Shown here one piece after another: positions 28,263 to 36,315 of a stretch of 64,000 nt of DNA. A model generated the notes under the pieces. It did not search any database, was not told the origin of the DNA, and worked only from the letters and a program-made list of their open reading frames with translations. Within the stretch, counting starts at the first letter, position 1, and each line of letters begins with the position of its first letter. The stretch spans positions 1 through 64,000 of the forward strand of contig NZ_JAIQXX010000013.1 in NCBI RefSeq assembly GCF_021887715.1, in the 5' to 3' direction. The stretch comes from Winogradskyella immobilis. Its GTDB lineage: Bacteria > Bacteroidota > Bacteroidia > Flavobacteriales > Flavobacteriaceae. The translations under genes were made by a program, and so were the position numbers.

Positions 28263-28817
28263 TTAATTATAAATCTCAACAACCAATTCAATTTCAACAG
28301 CTTGTCCTCTAGGAAGTGAAGCGACACCAATAGCAGCACGGGCGTGTTTTCCTCGATGACCAAAAACCTCTACCATTAAATCTGAAAATCCGTTGATTAC
28401 TTTAGGTTGCTCTACAAAAGCAGAATCCGAATTTACCAGCCCTAAAACTTTTACAATACGCTTTACTCTTTTTAAATCACCTAACATTGCTTTTAATACT
28501 GCCAATTGATTTATTGCAGTTAAACGTGCGCCTTCATATCCTTTTTCAATAGAAATGTCTTGACCTAATTTTCCTGTGATTTCTGTTCCATCTGCATATT
28601 TTGGCCCTTTTCCAGCTAGGAAAATAAGATTACCAGTTTGGACACCATTAACATAATTTGCTACTGGTTGAGGTGGTTTAGGCAATGTAATTCCTAAGGC
28701 TTCTAATTTTGCTTCAGGATCATAATCGGCTTCAATGTTATGTGTCGACTGTTTTTGACAATTTGAGCTGATTAAAATTACACATATAATTAGTGCTTTT
28801 TGATAAATGATTTTCAT
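28263..28817 (-). CDS. RidA/YjgF family protein with a lipoprotein signal
   Basis: The 184-residue protein is unusual for the family in having an export signal: a basic start, a hydrophobic core and a lipobox ending SSNC at residue 20. The Rid domain follows, with NYVNGVQTGNLIFLAGKGP, ITGKLGQDISIEKGYEGA, KVINGFSDLMVEVFG and the conserved arginine at about residue 160 in KHARAAIGVASLP. Rid proteins hydrolyse reactive enamines/imines such as 2-aminoacrylate. This one belongs to the branch with the long central helix pair. It overlaps the amidohydrolase stop by one base and ends the operon. Confidence 0.88.
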   Translation of the reverse strand: MKIIYQKALIICVILISSNCQKQSTHNIEADYDPEAKLEALGITLPKPPQPVANYVNGVQTGNLIFLAGKGPKYADGTEITGKLGQDISIEKGYEGARLTAINQLAVLKAMLGDLKRVKRIVKVLGLVNSDSAFVEQPKVINGFSDLMVEVFGHRGKHARAAIGVASLPRGQAVEIELVVEIYN

Positions 28818-30898
28818 TATTTTTTAGAGTTAGTGTTTTTTTGATTTGGAAGAAAATCTACCGCTTTCCATAGCGGATTACTTTCATAATAATGTCCATT
28901 GGTTATTACAGCAGACACGGTACGAATATTTGAAATATCATCTAACGGATTTTTTTCTAAAATAGCAATATCGGCTTGTTTTCCTATGGTAATGCTTCCT
29001 GTTTGAGAATCCATATTCATTATTTTAGCAGGAATAATGGTTGCTGTTTGTAAAGCTTCAAAAGGGGATAAGCCACCTAATTTTTGATAATTTTCAATTT
29101 CTAAATACAAACTAAAAACAGGAACCGCATTATCTGTCCCTGCTACGATGGGCACGCCTGCTTTAAAAAAAGCACCTATAATTTCTTCTATTTTTGCATG
29201 CTTTTCTTGAAGACTTTTTGAACGTTTAGGCAATACGCCTTTTCTAAGTCTTTTTCCTTCCCAAAGTTCAGGTGCAATTCTATAAGCAAAAGGTTCTATA
29301 ACCTCTAAAGTATCTTCTTGTGACATACTTGTTATAAACCTTAAATTCATAGTTGGGTCTAAAGCGATTTTATGTTGCAATAGATAATCAATAGCTGCAT
29401 CAATTCTATCTTGAGAGACATTTAAACTATCTCTAAATTTGGTTGCCAACTCTTGTCGTGTATATTCTGGAAACAATACCGAATAGATGGCGCGATCGTG
29501 ACTAAACATATCCATTCCTAAATTGACTGCTGTAACAATTTTTCCTATTGGTTGAGGAATATGCCCTGTTACTGTCATCCCTCTTTTATGCGCTTCTTCA
29601 GCTAAAACTTTTAGTACTTCAGGTTCTATAGAATTGTAGATTTTTATTTGCTTGTACCCATTATCAAAGTACATTTCTACTACCTGTTTAGCTTCTTCTA
29701 CATTAGTAGCACGAATAATACCATTACCTTTAATTCCAGGACCATCTGTCATGCCTGCTAAAAGGATATCTGGACCTATCATTCCCTTTTTAGCAATGGC
29801 ATCTCTAAAAGTAGTAGCAAACTCAACCTCATTGCCATTATCTCGAATCGTTGTTACACCACCAGCTAAATAAGCTGGTGCCCATTGTACTTGATTAGAG
29901 TGTGCATGCATATCCCATAACCCAGGAATGAGTGTTTTGCCACTTAGATCTATAATTTGTGCAGAGTCAGGGATTTTAATTTTAGACTGTTTGCCAATGT
30001 GGGTTATTTTTCCATTTTCTATAAGCAAACTCATATTGCGTTGAGTACTATTGTTTATACCATCTACAATATCTGCTCCAATGAGCGCTATTATATTTGA
30101 TTGTTGTTCTTTGTAATTCTTAGTGTATTCACTAAGCGTATTCATCTGCTCGGTGACATTACCAGCAATAAAAACAGGCATTGCTTCTTCATAACCTTTA
30201 CGAATGACTTCTCTTATCTGTGTATTTGCTTTTACAATGGCTACCAGGTTTTTATCTTGATCTAACCATACCGTTCGTCCACCCCAATTAATACCTTCTA
30301 TTACATATCTATCTAATAGAATATCTTTTCCTTTTATTTGAACTAAATCCTCTCCTTTATGAGTCATTAAAATTTCACCTCTCGGAAATGTTTTTAGTAG
30401 TCTAGATGGATTGTTTTTTAGAATAGATTGGTACAACATAATCTCAATAGCTGCTGGAATATTACTATGCAAAGGAAAAAATGTAGTTGGCTTTTTAAAT
30501 TTACGTAGCTCGAAGTGTTTTTCCCAAATAGAGAGACTATCCTTTTTTTGACTCATCCTAAAGACATTGATAGTGTCATTATTTGTAATGCGTCTGTTAT
30601 TATAAGACATTGGATTTAAATCTATATCAAGTTTTAACTCAGCTAAAGTGCCTGTAATTCTACCGCGTTCGTTTTCGCCTTGAAGTGATTTTACGGTAAT
30701 GAAATTTTTATCTGAAGTGATGGAAAAGGTTTCTTCTCCAATTAAAGACTGTCTTCTGTATATTAAAAAACTACCTTCTTCATCTAGATCTTGCCAAGTG
30801 TTTGTATTCGTGTCACATCCTAACATTAATGTTAAAATGCATAGGAAGATAATTGAATTAAAAAGTTGAGTATAATTGCTTTTTATGATATAATACAT
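28817..30898 (-). CDS. Lipoprotein amidohydrolase with N-terminal extra domain
   Basis: The 693-residue protein starts with a signal and lipobox (ILTLMLGC). A domain of about 240 residues without a clear family follows (beta-rich, DUF6134/DUF3108-like pattern; tentative). After it comes an amidohydrolase domain of the imidazolonepropionase-like group. Metal ligands visible are H331 and H333 in DMHAHS, a candidate bridging Lys in KQIKIYNS, histidines in GHIPQPIG and FSHDRA, and Asp in AGTDNAVP. It probably cleaves an amide or ring amide outside the cytoplasm. It lies three bases from the VCBS gene stop and overlaps the RidA start. Confidence 0.88.
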   Translation of the reverse strand: MYYIIKSNYTQLFNSIIFLCILTLMLGCDTNTNTWQDLDEEGSFLIYRRQSLIGEETFSITSDKNFITVKSLQGENERGRITGTLAELKLDIDLNPMSYNNRRITNNDTINVFRMSQKKDSLSIWEKHFELRKFKKPTTFFPLHSNIPAAIEIMLYQSILKNNPSRLLKTFPRGEILMTHKGEDLVQIKGKDILLDRYVIEGINWGGRTVWLDQDKNLVAIVKANTQIREVIRKGYEEAMPVFIAGNVTEQMNTLSEYTKNYKEQQSNIIALIGADIVDGINNSTQRNMSLLIENGKITHIGKQSKIKIPDSAQIIDLSGKTLIPGLWDMHAHSNQVQWAPAYLAGGVTTIRDNGNEVEFATTFRDAIAKKGMIGPDILLAGMTDGPGIKGNGIIRATNVEEAKQVVEMYFDNGYKQIKIYNSIEPEVLKVLAEEAHKRGMTVTGHIPQPIGKIVTAVNLGMDMFSHDRAIYSVLFPEYTRQELATKFRDSLNVSQDRIDAAIDYLLQHKIALDPTMNLRFITSMSQEDTLEVIEPFAYRIAPELWEGKRLRKGVLPKRSKSLQEKHAKIEEIIGAFFKAGVPIVAGTDNAVPVFSLYLEIENYQKLGGLSPFEALQTATIIPAKIMNMDSQTGSITIGKQADIAILEKNPLDDISNIRTVSAVITNGHYYESNPLWKAVDFLPNQKNTNSKK

Positions 30899-30900
30899 CC

Positions 30901-32031
30901 TTAATTTTTGTTTTGATTTATCCGATTGCGATAATATAAGTTTAACTCATCTGAATTACTTTCAATAATATCTAATCGTCCATCTCCAGTTAGATCTGAA
31001 ACCAGAATATCATAAGTGCTAAATTCCTTTTTACTTAAAGGAATGGTTTCCCACTCAAATCCATTATTTTTATTGATAAAAATAGTATTGGGTTGCCTAT
31101 TATTGCCAATGATGATGTCTTCTAACCCATCTAAGTTTAGATCACCAGTACTAACCGCAAAAGAATTAGAATCACTGTCATCAAATACAATACTATTTGA
31201 AAATGTATAGTCTTTATCTCCAAAGTAGATTTTATTCGCTTCTCCGATATTGGCAGTGATAATATCTAAAAAACCATCTCTATTAATGTCTATAACAGCA
31301 ACAGATCGGGTGTTATCTGTTCCTGTTCCGTATGGGATTTTTTTATTAAAGTTGAGTTGGCCGTCATTAAGATAGATGTAATTTTGTTGTTGGTCACGAT
31401 TGGCTAAAATAAGATCGTTATGTCCATCGTTATTCATATCAGCAACTTCGACATCTATTGTAGAATCATCTTTAGTTCCAAAACCAATACTGTTACTAAA
31501 ATTTCCTTTGCCATCATTGAGGCATATTTCATTTTCTTGTCCTCTGTTAGTAATTAAAATATCGGTATCACCATCTTTATCAATATCTGTAACTACAATA
31601 TTTCTAGTACTAGAATATAGCCTTCCAAAGTCACCTGTTTTTGCAAAATTTCCTTGTCCGTCATTTATAAATATAGCGTTAGGTGCCATATCATTGCCTA
31701 CAACTATATCTAAATCGCCATCATTATCTAGGTCAGCCAACTCTGTTGAATAACTGGTTGTTTTTTCTTCCCCTAATTTTTTAGAAACAGTAAATCGTCC
31801 TGAACCATTATTTATGAAAATTCGATTTTGCCCTGGCCAATGCCTTCCATTAGCAACGATAACATCAATATCTCCGTCATTATCAATATCTCCAACACCT
31901 ATAGAAGCTGTGCGTTCTTTTAGATTTCCGAAAATGAGTCTGTTATTTGTAAGAAATGAAGAAGATTGCCCAAATGAAGGTATAACAACTATGAAAGTAA
32001 TTAGAAAGAAATTAAATGTTGTTTTTTTCAT
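30901..32031 (-). CDS. Secreted FG-GAP/VCBS repeat beta-propeller protein
   Basis: The 376-residue protein has a signal peptide (FLITFIVVIPSFGQ) and seven calcium-binding repeats of the integrin alpha type: DIDNDGDIDV, DLDNDGDLDI, DIDKDGDTDI, DMNNDGHNDL, DINRDGFLDI, DLNLDGLEDI and DLTGDGRLDI. Seven such blades would close a full propeller. Each blade also carries an IFINDGQGNF-type segment. There is no Por secretion tail. A protein- or carbohydrate-binding role is likely from the fold. It lies between the dipeptidase and the amidohydrolase with gaps of seven and two bases. Confidence 0.88.
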   Translation of the reverse strand: MKKTTFNFFLITFIVVIPSFGQSSSFLTNNRLIFGNLKERTASIGVGDIDNDGDIDVIVANGRHWPGQNRIFINNGSGRFTVSKKLGEEKTTSYSTELADLDNDGDLDIVVGNDMAPNAIFINDGQGNFAKTGDFGRLYSSTRNIVVTDIDKDGDTDILITNRGQENEICLNDGKGNFSNSIGFGTKDDSTIDVEVADMNNDGHNDLILANRDQQQNYIYLNDGQLNFNKKIPYGTGTDNTRSVAVIDINRDGFLDIITANIGEANKIYFGDKDYTFSNSIVFDDSDSNSFAVSTGDLNLDGLEDIIIGNNRQPNTIFINKNNGFEWETIPLSKKEFSTYDILVSDLTGDGRLDIIESNSDELNLYYRNRINQNKN

Positions 32032-32038
32032 GCTCTTT

Positions 32039-33178
32039 TTATGGTTTTAGTGTTTCTCTATAAAAACGAAGCCAGTTGCGACCTAATATTTTTTCAATGT
32101 CGGTTGAGTTATAGCCCCTTTTGTCTAAAAGCCTAGCGACATAGCGATAACGATCGGTTGTATCTAGTTCTGGAATCCACGGCGGCCATTGTACTTTGTA
32201 TGATGGTTTAAATCGTGTTAAACGTGGTACATACCAATTTTCTCTTGTAGCACCAGTAGCTTTTAATCCCTGAATTGCGAAATCTGCTGCTAAACCTACG
32301 TGGTCAATTCCTGCTACCTTAACCGCATGGTCTATATGATCTACATACGTTTCTAGTGTAGTATCTGTTCCTAAATTAGGGCCAATCATATACCCTAAAC
32401 TTATGATTCCTATAATACCTCCTTTATCAGCCATGGCTTTGATCTGTTCATCGGTTTTAGCACGCGGGTGATTTTTGTGTAAATGTTCACACATTGAGTG
32501 ATTAAAAGAAACTCCTGTTTTACTGAATTGTATAGCTTCATTTGTGGTTTGACGACCACAATGCGATAGATCGATGATCATTCCGAGTTCGTTCATTTGA
32601 CTAACAGCTTCAAGGCCAAAATCAGATAGACCCACATTGGTGCGTTCTGTACAGCCATCTCCAATTAAATTACGTTCGTTATAAGTGAGTTGTAACCATC
32701 GTGTTCCTGCATCGTAGAGTTTATTTATATTTTGAATAGATGTACCAATCATATTGGTGTTTTGGAATCCCAAAAATATAGCTGTTTTCTTTTCTTGTTT
32801 TGCTGTAATGAAATCTTCAGCACTTTTGGCAAGTATTAGTTTGTCTTGGTTATCTGTTATACGTTCTTGCCATTCCTTTAATTGTTGAAGTACGCTCTCT
32901 AGACTTCCTGAACCTATTGAAGCATTAAATCCTGTATACCCTGTTTTTTCTAATGCTTTAAATGAATCTTCATTCCAACCTCTAGTAATTACTATTCCAT
33001 CAAAGACAATAGCTTCATTGTATAATTTATCTATATCGCTTTTAAAAAGTTTTGATTTTAAGTTATTATATAAAAAATTACTTTGATGACTATCACTGGC
33101 AAAACTATTTAAAATCTGCATTGGAAAAAGAGCACCTATAGACGCTTTTTTTATAAAATCTCTTCGTTTTATTGCCAT
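32039..33178 (-). CDS. M19 (renal dipeptidase) family protein with Tat signal and altered metal site
   Basis: The 379-residue protein opens with a twin-arginine signal (RRDFIKK, residues 5-11), implying export in folded, metal-loaded form. The M19 fold is clear from IIDLSHCG (H206, equivalent to human H198), FNHSMCEHLHKNHPR (H227, human H219) and HVGLAADF (D299, human D288). The HxD of the usual DGHND motif is replaced by I62 and I64 in DGIVI, and the bridging glutamate is Q139. Its activity may therefore differ from classical dipeptidases. It is the first gene of the four-gene operon. Confidence 0.88.
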   Translation of the reverse strand: MAIKRRDFIKKASIGALFPMQILNSFASDSHQSNFLYNNLKSKLFKSDIDKLYNEAIVFDGIVITRGWNEDSFKALEKTGYTGFNASIGSGSLESVLQQLKEWQERITDNQDKLILAKSAEDFITAKQEKKTAIFLGFQNTNMIGTSIQNINKLYDAGTRWLQLTYNERNLIGDGCTERTNVGLSDFGLEAVSQMNELGMIIDLSHCGRQTTNEAIQFSKTGVSFNHSMCEHLHKNHPRAKTDEQIKAMADKGGIIGIISLGYMIGPNLGTDTTLETYVDHIDHAVKVAGIDHVGLAADFAIQGLKATGATRENWYVPRLTRFKPSYKVQWPPWIPELDTTDRYRYVARLLDKRGYNSTDIEKILGRNWLRFYRETLKP

Positions 33179-33312
33179 AATTGGTTGCTATTGTTTCTCT
33201 AAAGTAAGATAGCTAATACCCAAAAGTAATAAACTAATACCAAACCCATCTATTGAGCTGTTTTCTATAAATGAAATTATCATTTTCTTTAAGATTGAAT
33301 ATCTTATGATAC

Positions 33313-33345
33313 TTGGAGGTTTTTTCTAAAAAAGAATTATATTTG
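33313..33345 (+). promoter_or_regulatory. Promoter of the tRNA-Pro gene
   Basis: A TTG at 33313-33315 and TATATTTG at 33338-33345 are separated by 22 bases, within the Bacteroidota TTG-N17-23-TAnnTTTG range. The tRNA begins 25 bases after the -7 element. Confidence 0.6.
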
Positions 33346-33370
33346 CCAACCTAAAATTAGATAGCCAATT

Positions 33371-33445
33371 CGGGGTGTAGCGTAGCCCGGTTATCGCGCC
33401 GCGTTTGGGACGCGGAGGTCGCAGGTTCGAATCCTGCCACCCCGA
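33371..33445 (+). tRNA. tRNA-Pro (anticodon TGG)
   Basis: A complete cloverleaf can be drawn. The acceptor stem is CGGGGTG/CACCCCG with discriminator A at 33445. The D arm is GCGTAGCCCGGTTATCGC, the anticodon arm is CCGCG-TTTGGGA-CGCGG with anticodon TGG, and the T arm is GCAGG-TTCGAAT-CCTGC. CCA is not encoded. A strong terminator follows after six bases. Confidence 0.97.
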
Positions 33446-33451
33446 CAAATT

Positions 33452-33489
33452 AAAACCTTATAAATTGTAATGATTTATAAGGTTTTTTT
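33452..33489 (+). terminator. Rho-independent terminator after tRNA-Pro
   Basis: A 14-bp perfect stem (AAAACCTTATAAAT and its complement at 33473-33486) with a 7-base loop runs into a T-tract. It separates the tRNA transcript from hipBA. Confidence 0.85.
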
Positions 33490-33569
33490 GTTTTTTATAA
33501 ATATGTTAATACGTGCTTTTAAGATGAAAATCTCAACTATTTGTAGTTTTCAATCGAAATTATTTAAAA

Positions 33570-33592
33570 ATATTTGTGTATTATAATAAACA
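33570..33592. promoter_or_regulatory. Operator-like repeat 1 upstream of hipB
   Basis: This 23-bp sequence recurs at 33611-33633 with one mismatch. Its core TGTGTATTATAATAAACA is an imperfect palindrome (16 of 18 positions symmetric), as expected for a dimeric HTH protein such as HipB. Confidence 0.6.
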
Positions 33593-33609
33593 ATTTAATT
33601 ATTTTTTGT

Positions 33610-33617
33610 TATATTTG
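33610..33617 (+). promoter_or_regulatory. -7 promoter element of hipBA
   Basis: TATATTTG is an exact TAnnTTTG match 21 bases before the hipB ATG. It lies within operator-like repeat 2, so a bound repressor would block it. No -33 TTG is placed at a good distance. Confidence 0.6.
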
Positions 33618-33633
33618 TGTAATATAATAAACA
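33611..33633. promoter_or_regulatory. Operator-like repeat 2 upstream of hipB
   Basis: This is the second copy of the 23-bp repeat, 41 bases from the first (close to four helical turns), so both copies face the same side of the DNA. It covers the -7 element and ends five bases before the hipB start codon. Confidence 0.6.
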
Positions 33634-33638
33634 TATAA

Positions 33639-33902
33639 ATGATTGGTGTTATAACTATTAAAGATGTAAAATTACAATTGGGTGAGCTTTGTAAGCAGAA
33701 AAGGCAAATTTATGAAATGTCTCAAGAAGACCTCGCTGTTGCTTTAGACTTATCGCGTTATACCATACAGAAATTTGAGAATGGTAAAAATGCAACACTC
33801 GATACCGTATTAAAAATTGTCAATCATTTTGATTTATTAAATAATTTATATCTAGCACTAAAAGATATAGAGAATACAAACGATATAAACTCTTTGTATT
33901 AA
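33639..33902 (+). CDS. hipB: HipB-like HTH antitoxin/repressor
   Basis: The 87-residue XRE-family protein has a five-helix lambda-repressor-type DNA-binding domain: LCKQKRQIYEMSQEDLA, LDLSRYTIQKFENGKNA, LDTVLKIVNHFDL. It ends in a short tail, DINSLY, of the kind HipB proteins use to contact HipA. It precedes hipA by one base. Autoregulation is likely because two palindromic repeats overlap the promoter. It should neutralise the HipA kinase and repress the operon with it. Confidence 0.9.
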   Translation: MIGVITIKDVKLQLGELCKQKRQIYEMSQEDLAVALDLSRYTIQKFENGKNATLDTVLKIVNHFDLLNNLYLALKDIENTNDINSLY

Positions 33903-33903
33903 G

Positions 33904-35169
33904 ATGGCTAAAAATAATATTATAGATGTTGTACTATTTGGTACGGAAATAGGTAAGGTTGGATACGATGTAGACAAGCGTGCATCTTATTTTCAGTATA
34001 ATCCGTCATTTTTAGATTCTAATACGTACACTAATATATTTCCTTATGTGTTTAAACGTATCAAACCTGTACAGGTATTTACAAAATTTGAAGGAGAAAC
34101 ATTTAGAGCTTTACCTCCAATGATAGCAGATTCTTTGCCAGATATGTTTGGTAATATCATTTTTAAAGAATGGTTTGAAGCAAAGCATAAAGCATTCAAA
34201 AAAATTACTCCGTTAGAACAACTGACTTATGTTGCTAGTCGAGGCATGGGCGCATTAGAGTATAGGCCATCTGCAGAAATACCGAAAACAAGCACAATAC
34301 AGATTGATGAAATTGTTGAGGTTTTAAATAAAGTGCTAGATCTTAAAAAAGAAACTTCTGAAGCTGTTTTAAATGATATGGCATTGTTAAATGTTTTTAA
34401 AATAGGAACTTCTGCAGGAGGAGCACGACCAAAAATTCTCATTTCTGAGCATAAAAAAACAGGGCAAATAATTCCTGGTGACATGGAATATAGTAATGAT
34501 TATAATCATTACTTAGTTAAACTCTGTATGAATGAAGAATGGGGTTATAATAAAGAAAAAGTAGAATACATTTATTGTTTATTGGCAAAAGATATTGGTA
34601 TAACGATGATGCCTTCAAAATTGATAGATAATAAGCATTTTGCTACGTTACGTTACGACAGACAAAATGGTAAAAAAAAGCATGTTTTAACAGCCTCTGG
34701 TTTAACGGGTTGGGATTTTAAAAAACCGGAAAACTCGAGTTATGAAAACCTATTTCAATTGGCACTAGATTTAAAAGTCCCTTATAAAGATATTCAAGAA
34801 CTCTTTAAAAGAATGGTATTTAATGTCGTTTTAGGAAACATAGACGACCATCTCAAAAACCATAGTTTTATGTATGATGAGACTTCTAACTCATGGAGTT
34901 TAGCACCAGCATACGACTTAACATACCCATTAAATATAAACTTTAATTATAGTAATGTATCAAGAGCATTGTCTATAAATAATAAGCGCCAGAGTATTTC
35001 TTTAAAAGACGTATTGACTATTGCAGAAACATATGCGATCAAAAACCCTAAAGGCATAATAAAGCAAGTTCAAGATGTAACTTTAAAATGGAATTTATAT
35101 GCAGAAGAATTAGAGGTTCCAAAACAGGTGTCTCTTGCTATTAAAAATGAATTTTTTAAGATTATATAG
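33904..35169 (+). CDS. hipA: HipA-like serine/threonine kinase toxin
   Basis: The 421-residue protein is a full-length HipA. It has the N-terminal subdomain (VVLFGTEIGKVGYD), the glycine/serine-rich loop GTSAGGARPK (S170-K177), where E. coli HipA is regulated by autophosphorylation, and the catalytic NIDDHLKNHSF with Asp at residue 314. The DFG-like region is LAPAYDLTYP. Known HipA toxins phosphorylate glutamyl- or tryptophanyl-tRNA synthetase; the target here is unknown. All kinase motifs appear intact. It is paired with hipB, downstream of a tRNA gene. Confidence 0.92.
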   Translation: MAKNNIIDVVLFGTEIGKVGYDVDKRASYFQYNPSFLDSNTYTNIFPYVFKRIKPVQVFTKFEGETFRALPPMIADSLPDMFGNIIFKEWFEAKHKAFKKITPLEQLTYVASRGMGALEYRPSAEIPKTSTIQIDEIVEVLNKVLDLKKETSEAVLNDMALLNVFKIGTSAGGARPKILISEHKKTGQIIPGDMEYSNDYNHYLVKLCMNEEWGYNKEKVEYIYCLLAKDIGITMMPSKLIDNKHFATLRYDRQNGKKKHVLTASGLTGWDFKKPENSSYENLFQLALDLKVPYKDIQELFKRMVFNVVLGNIDDHLKNHSFMYDETSNSWSLAPAYDLTYPLNINFNYSNVSRALSINNKRQSISLKDVLTIAETYAIKNPKGIIKQVQDVTLKWNLYAEELEVPKQVSLAIKNEFFKII

Positions 35170-35230
35170 GTTACCTATTGCACTATAATTTCTGTTAATA
35201 ACTTCTATGTAAGTATTTAATCAAAAAAGC

Positions 35231-35238
35231 TACTTTTG
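35231..35238 (+). promoter_or_regulatory. -7 promoter element of trxB
   Basis: TACTTTTG fits TAnnTTTG and sits 18 bases before the ATG at 35257. The TTG within it gives an apparent longer start that should not be used. Confidence 0.5.
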
Positions 35239-35256
35239 TTATCCATATTAAAGAAA

Positions 35257-36243
35257 ATGAATATGTCAGATACAATAGAGAGAGTAAAATGCTTAATCAT
35301 AGGTTCAGGACCTGCAGGTTATACTGCAGCAATATACGCTTCTAGAGCAAATATGTTTCCTGTATTATACCAAGGAGAACAACCTGGTGGTCAATTAACA
35401 ACAACGAATGAAGTAGAGAATTTTCCTGGTTATAAAGATGGAGTTACAGGACCAGAAATGATGATTGAATTACAACAACAGGCCGAACGTTTTGGCACAG
35501 ATGTACGAAATGGTTGGATTACTAAAGTTGATTTTTCTGGGCCAATTCATAAAGTATGGGTTAATGGTGAAAAAGAGATTCATTGTGATACTGTAATAAT
35601 TTCTACTGGAGCTTCTGCAAAATATTTAGGCTTAGACTCTGAACAAAAATATTTAAAACTTGGCGGAGGTGTTTCTGCATGTGCTGTCTGTGATGGATTC
35701 TTCTACAGAAACCAAGAAGTTGTTATCGTTGGAGCAGGAGATTCAGCTTGTGAGGAAGCACATTACTTATCTAAATTATGTAAAAAAGTAACGATGCTTG
35801 TACGAAGAGATGAGTTTAGAGCGTCGAAAATTATGGCTTCTCGTGTGAAAAACACAGAAAATATAGAGATCCTTTTTAATACAGAAACAGAAGAGGTTAT
35901 GGGAGATGGTCAAGTAGTTACTGGAGTTAAAGTGAAAAACAATCTCTCTGGTGCTGTCTCTGATATTGAAGCTACAGGATTTTTTGTAGCGATAGGGCAT
36001 AAGCCAAATACAGATATTTTTAAAGGATATTTAGATTTAGACGAAACAGGTTACATTGTTAATGCTGTACCTGGAACAAGTAAAACTAATGTTGAAGGCG
36101 TATTTGTAAGTGGAGATGCTGCTGACCATGTGTACCGACAAGCAATAACTGCGGCAGGTACTGGCTGTATGGCTGCTTTAGATGCAGAACGTTATTTAGC
36201 AGCTAAAGATGCTTCATTTGAAGTTTCTACACCTCAATACTAG
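35257..36243 (+). CDS. trxB: Thioredoxin-disulfide reductase
   Basis: From the ATG at 35257 the protein has 328 residues; the ATG at 35263 is also possible. The FAD-binding GSGPAGYTAAIYASRA is at the N-terminus. The redox-active CAVC is at residues 142-145, followed by the NADPH-binding GAGDSACEEA and the C-terminal GDAADHVYRQAITAAGTGC. It reduces thioredoxin with NADPH. It is a single-gene unit with its own promoter and a perfect hairpin terminator. The gene lies three positions upstream, across the GIN/PspC block, from the other redox gene oxyR, with no direct linkage. Confidence 0.95.
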   Translation: MNMSDTIERVKCLIIGSGPAGYTAAIYASRANMFPVLYQGEQPGGQLTTTNEVENFPGYKDGVTGPEMMIELQQQAERFGTDVRNGWITKVDFSGPIHKVWVNGEKEIHCDTVIISTGASAKYLGLDSEQKYLKLGGGVSACAVCDGFFYRNQEVVIVGAGDSACEEAHYLSKLCKKVTMLVRRDEFRASKIMASRVKNTENIEILFNTETEEVMGDGQVVTGVKVKNNLSGAVSDIEATGFFVAIGHKPNTDIFKGYLDLDETGYIVNAVPGTSKTNVEGVFVSGDAADHVYRQAITAAGTGCMAALDAERYLAAKDASFEVSTPQY

Positions 36244-36264
36244 ACGTATAATATAATAGAATAA

Positions 36265-36296
36265 AAAAATGCCGAAGATTAATCTTCGGCATTTTT
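36265..36296. terminator. Bidirectional terminator between trxB and the GIN-domain gene
   Basis: A 32-base perfect palindrome has AAAAATGCCGAAG on the left arm. The hairpin with A and T tracts on its two sides can end transcription from trxB (plus) and from the DUF2807 gene at 36316 (minus). Confidence 0.9.
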
Positions 36297-36315
36297 GCGT
36301 TTAAAATTTTCTTTT

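Noticed and set aside
33371..33638. Integrated element bounded by a tRNA attachment site
   Set aside because: No integrase and no second copy of the tRNA 3' end could be found between the tRNA and trxB.
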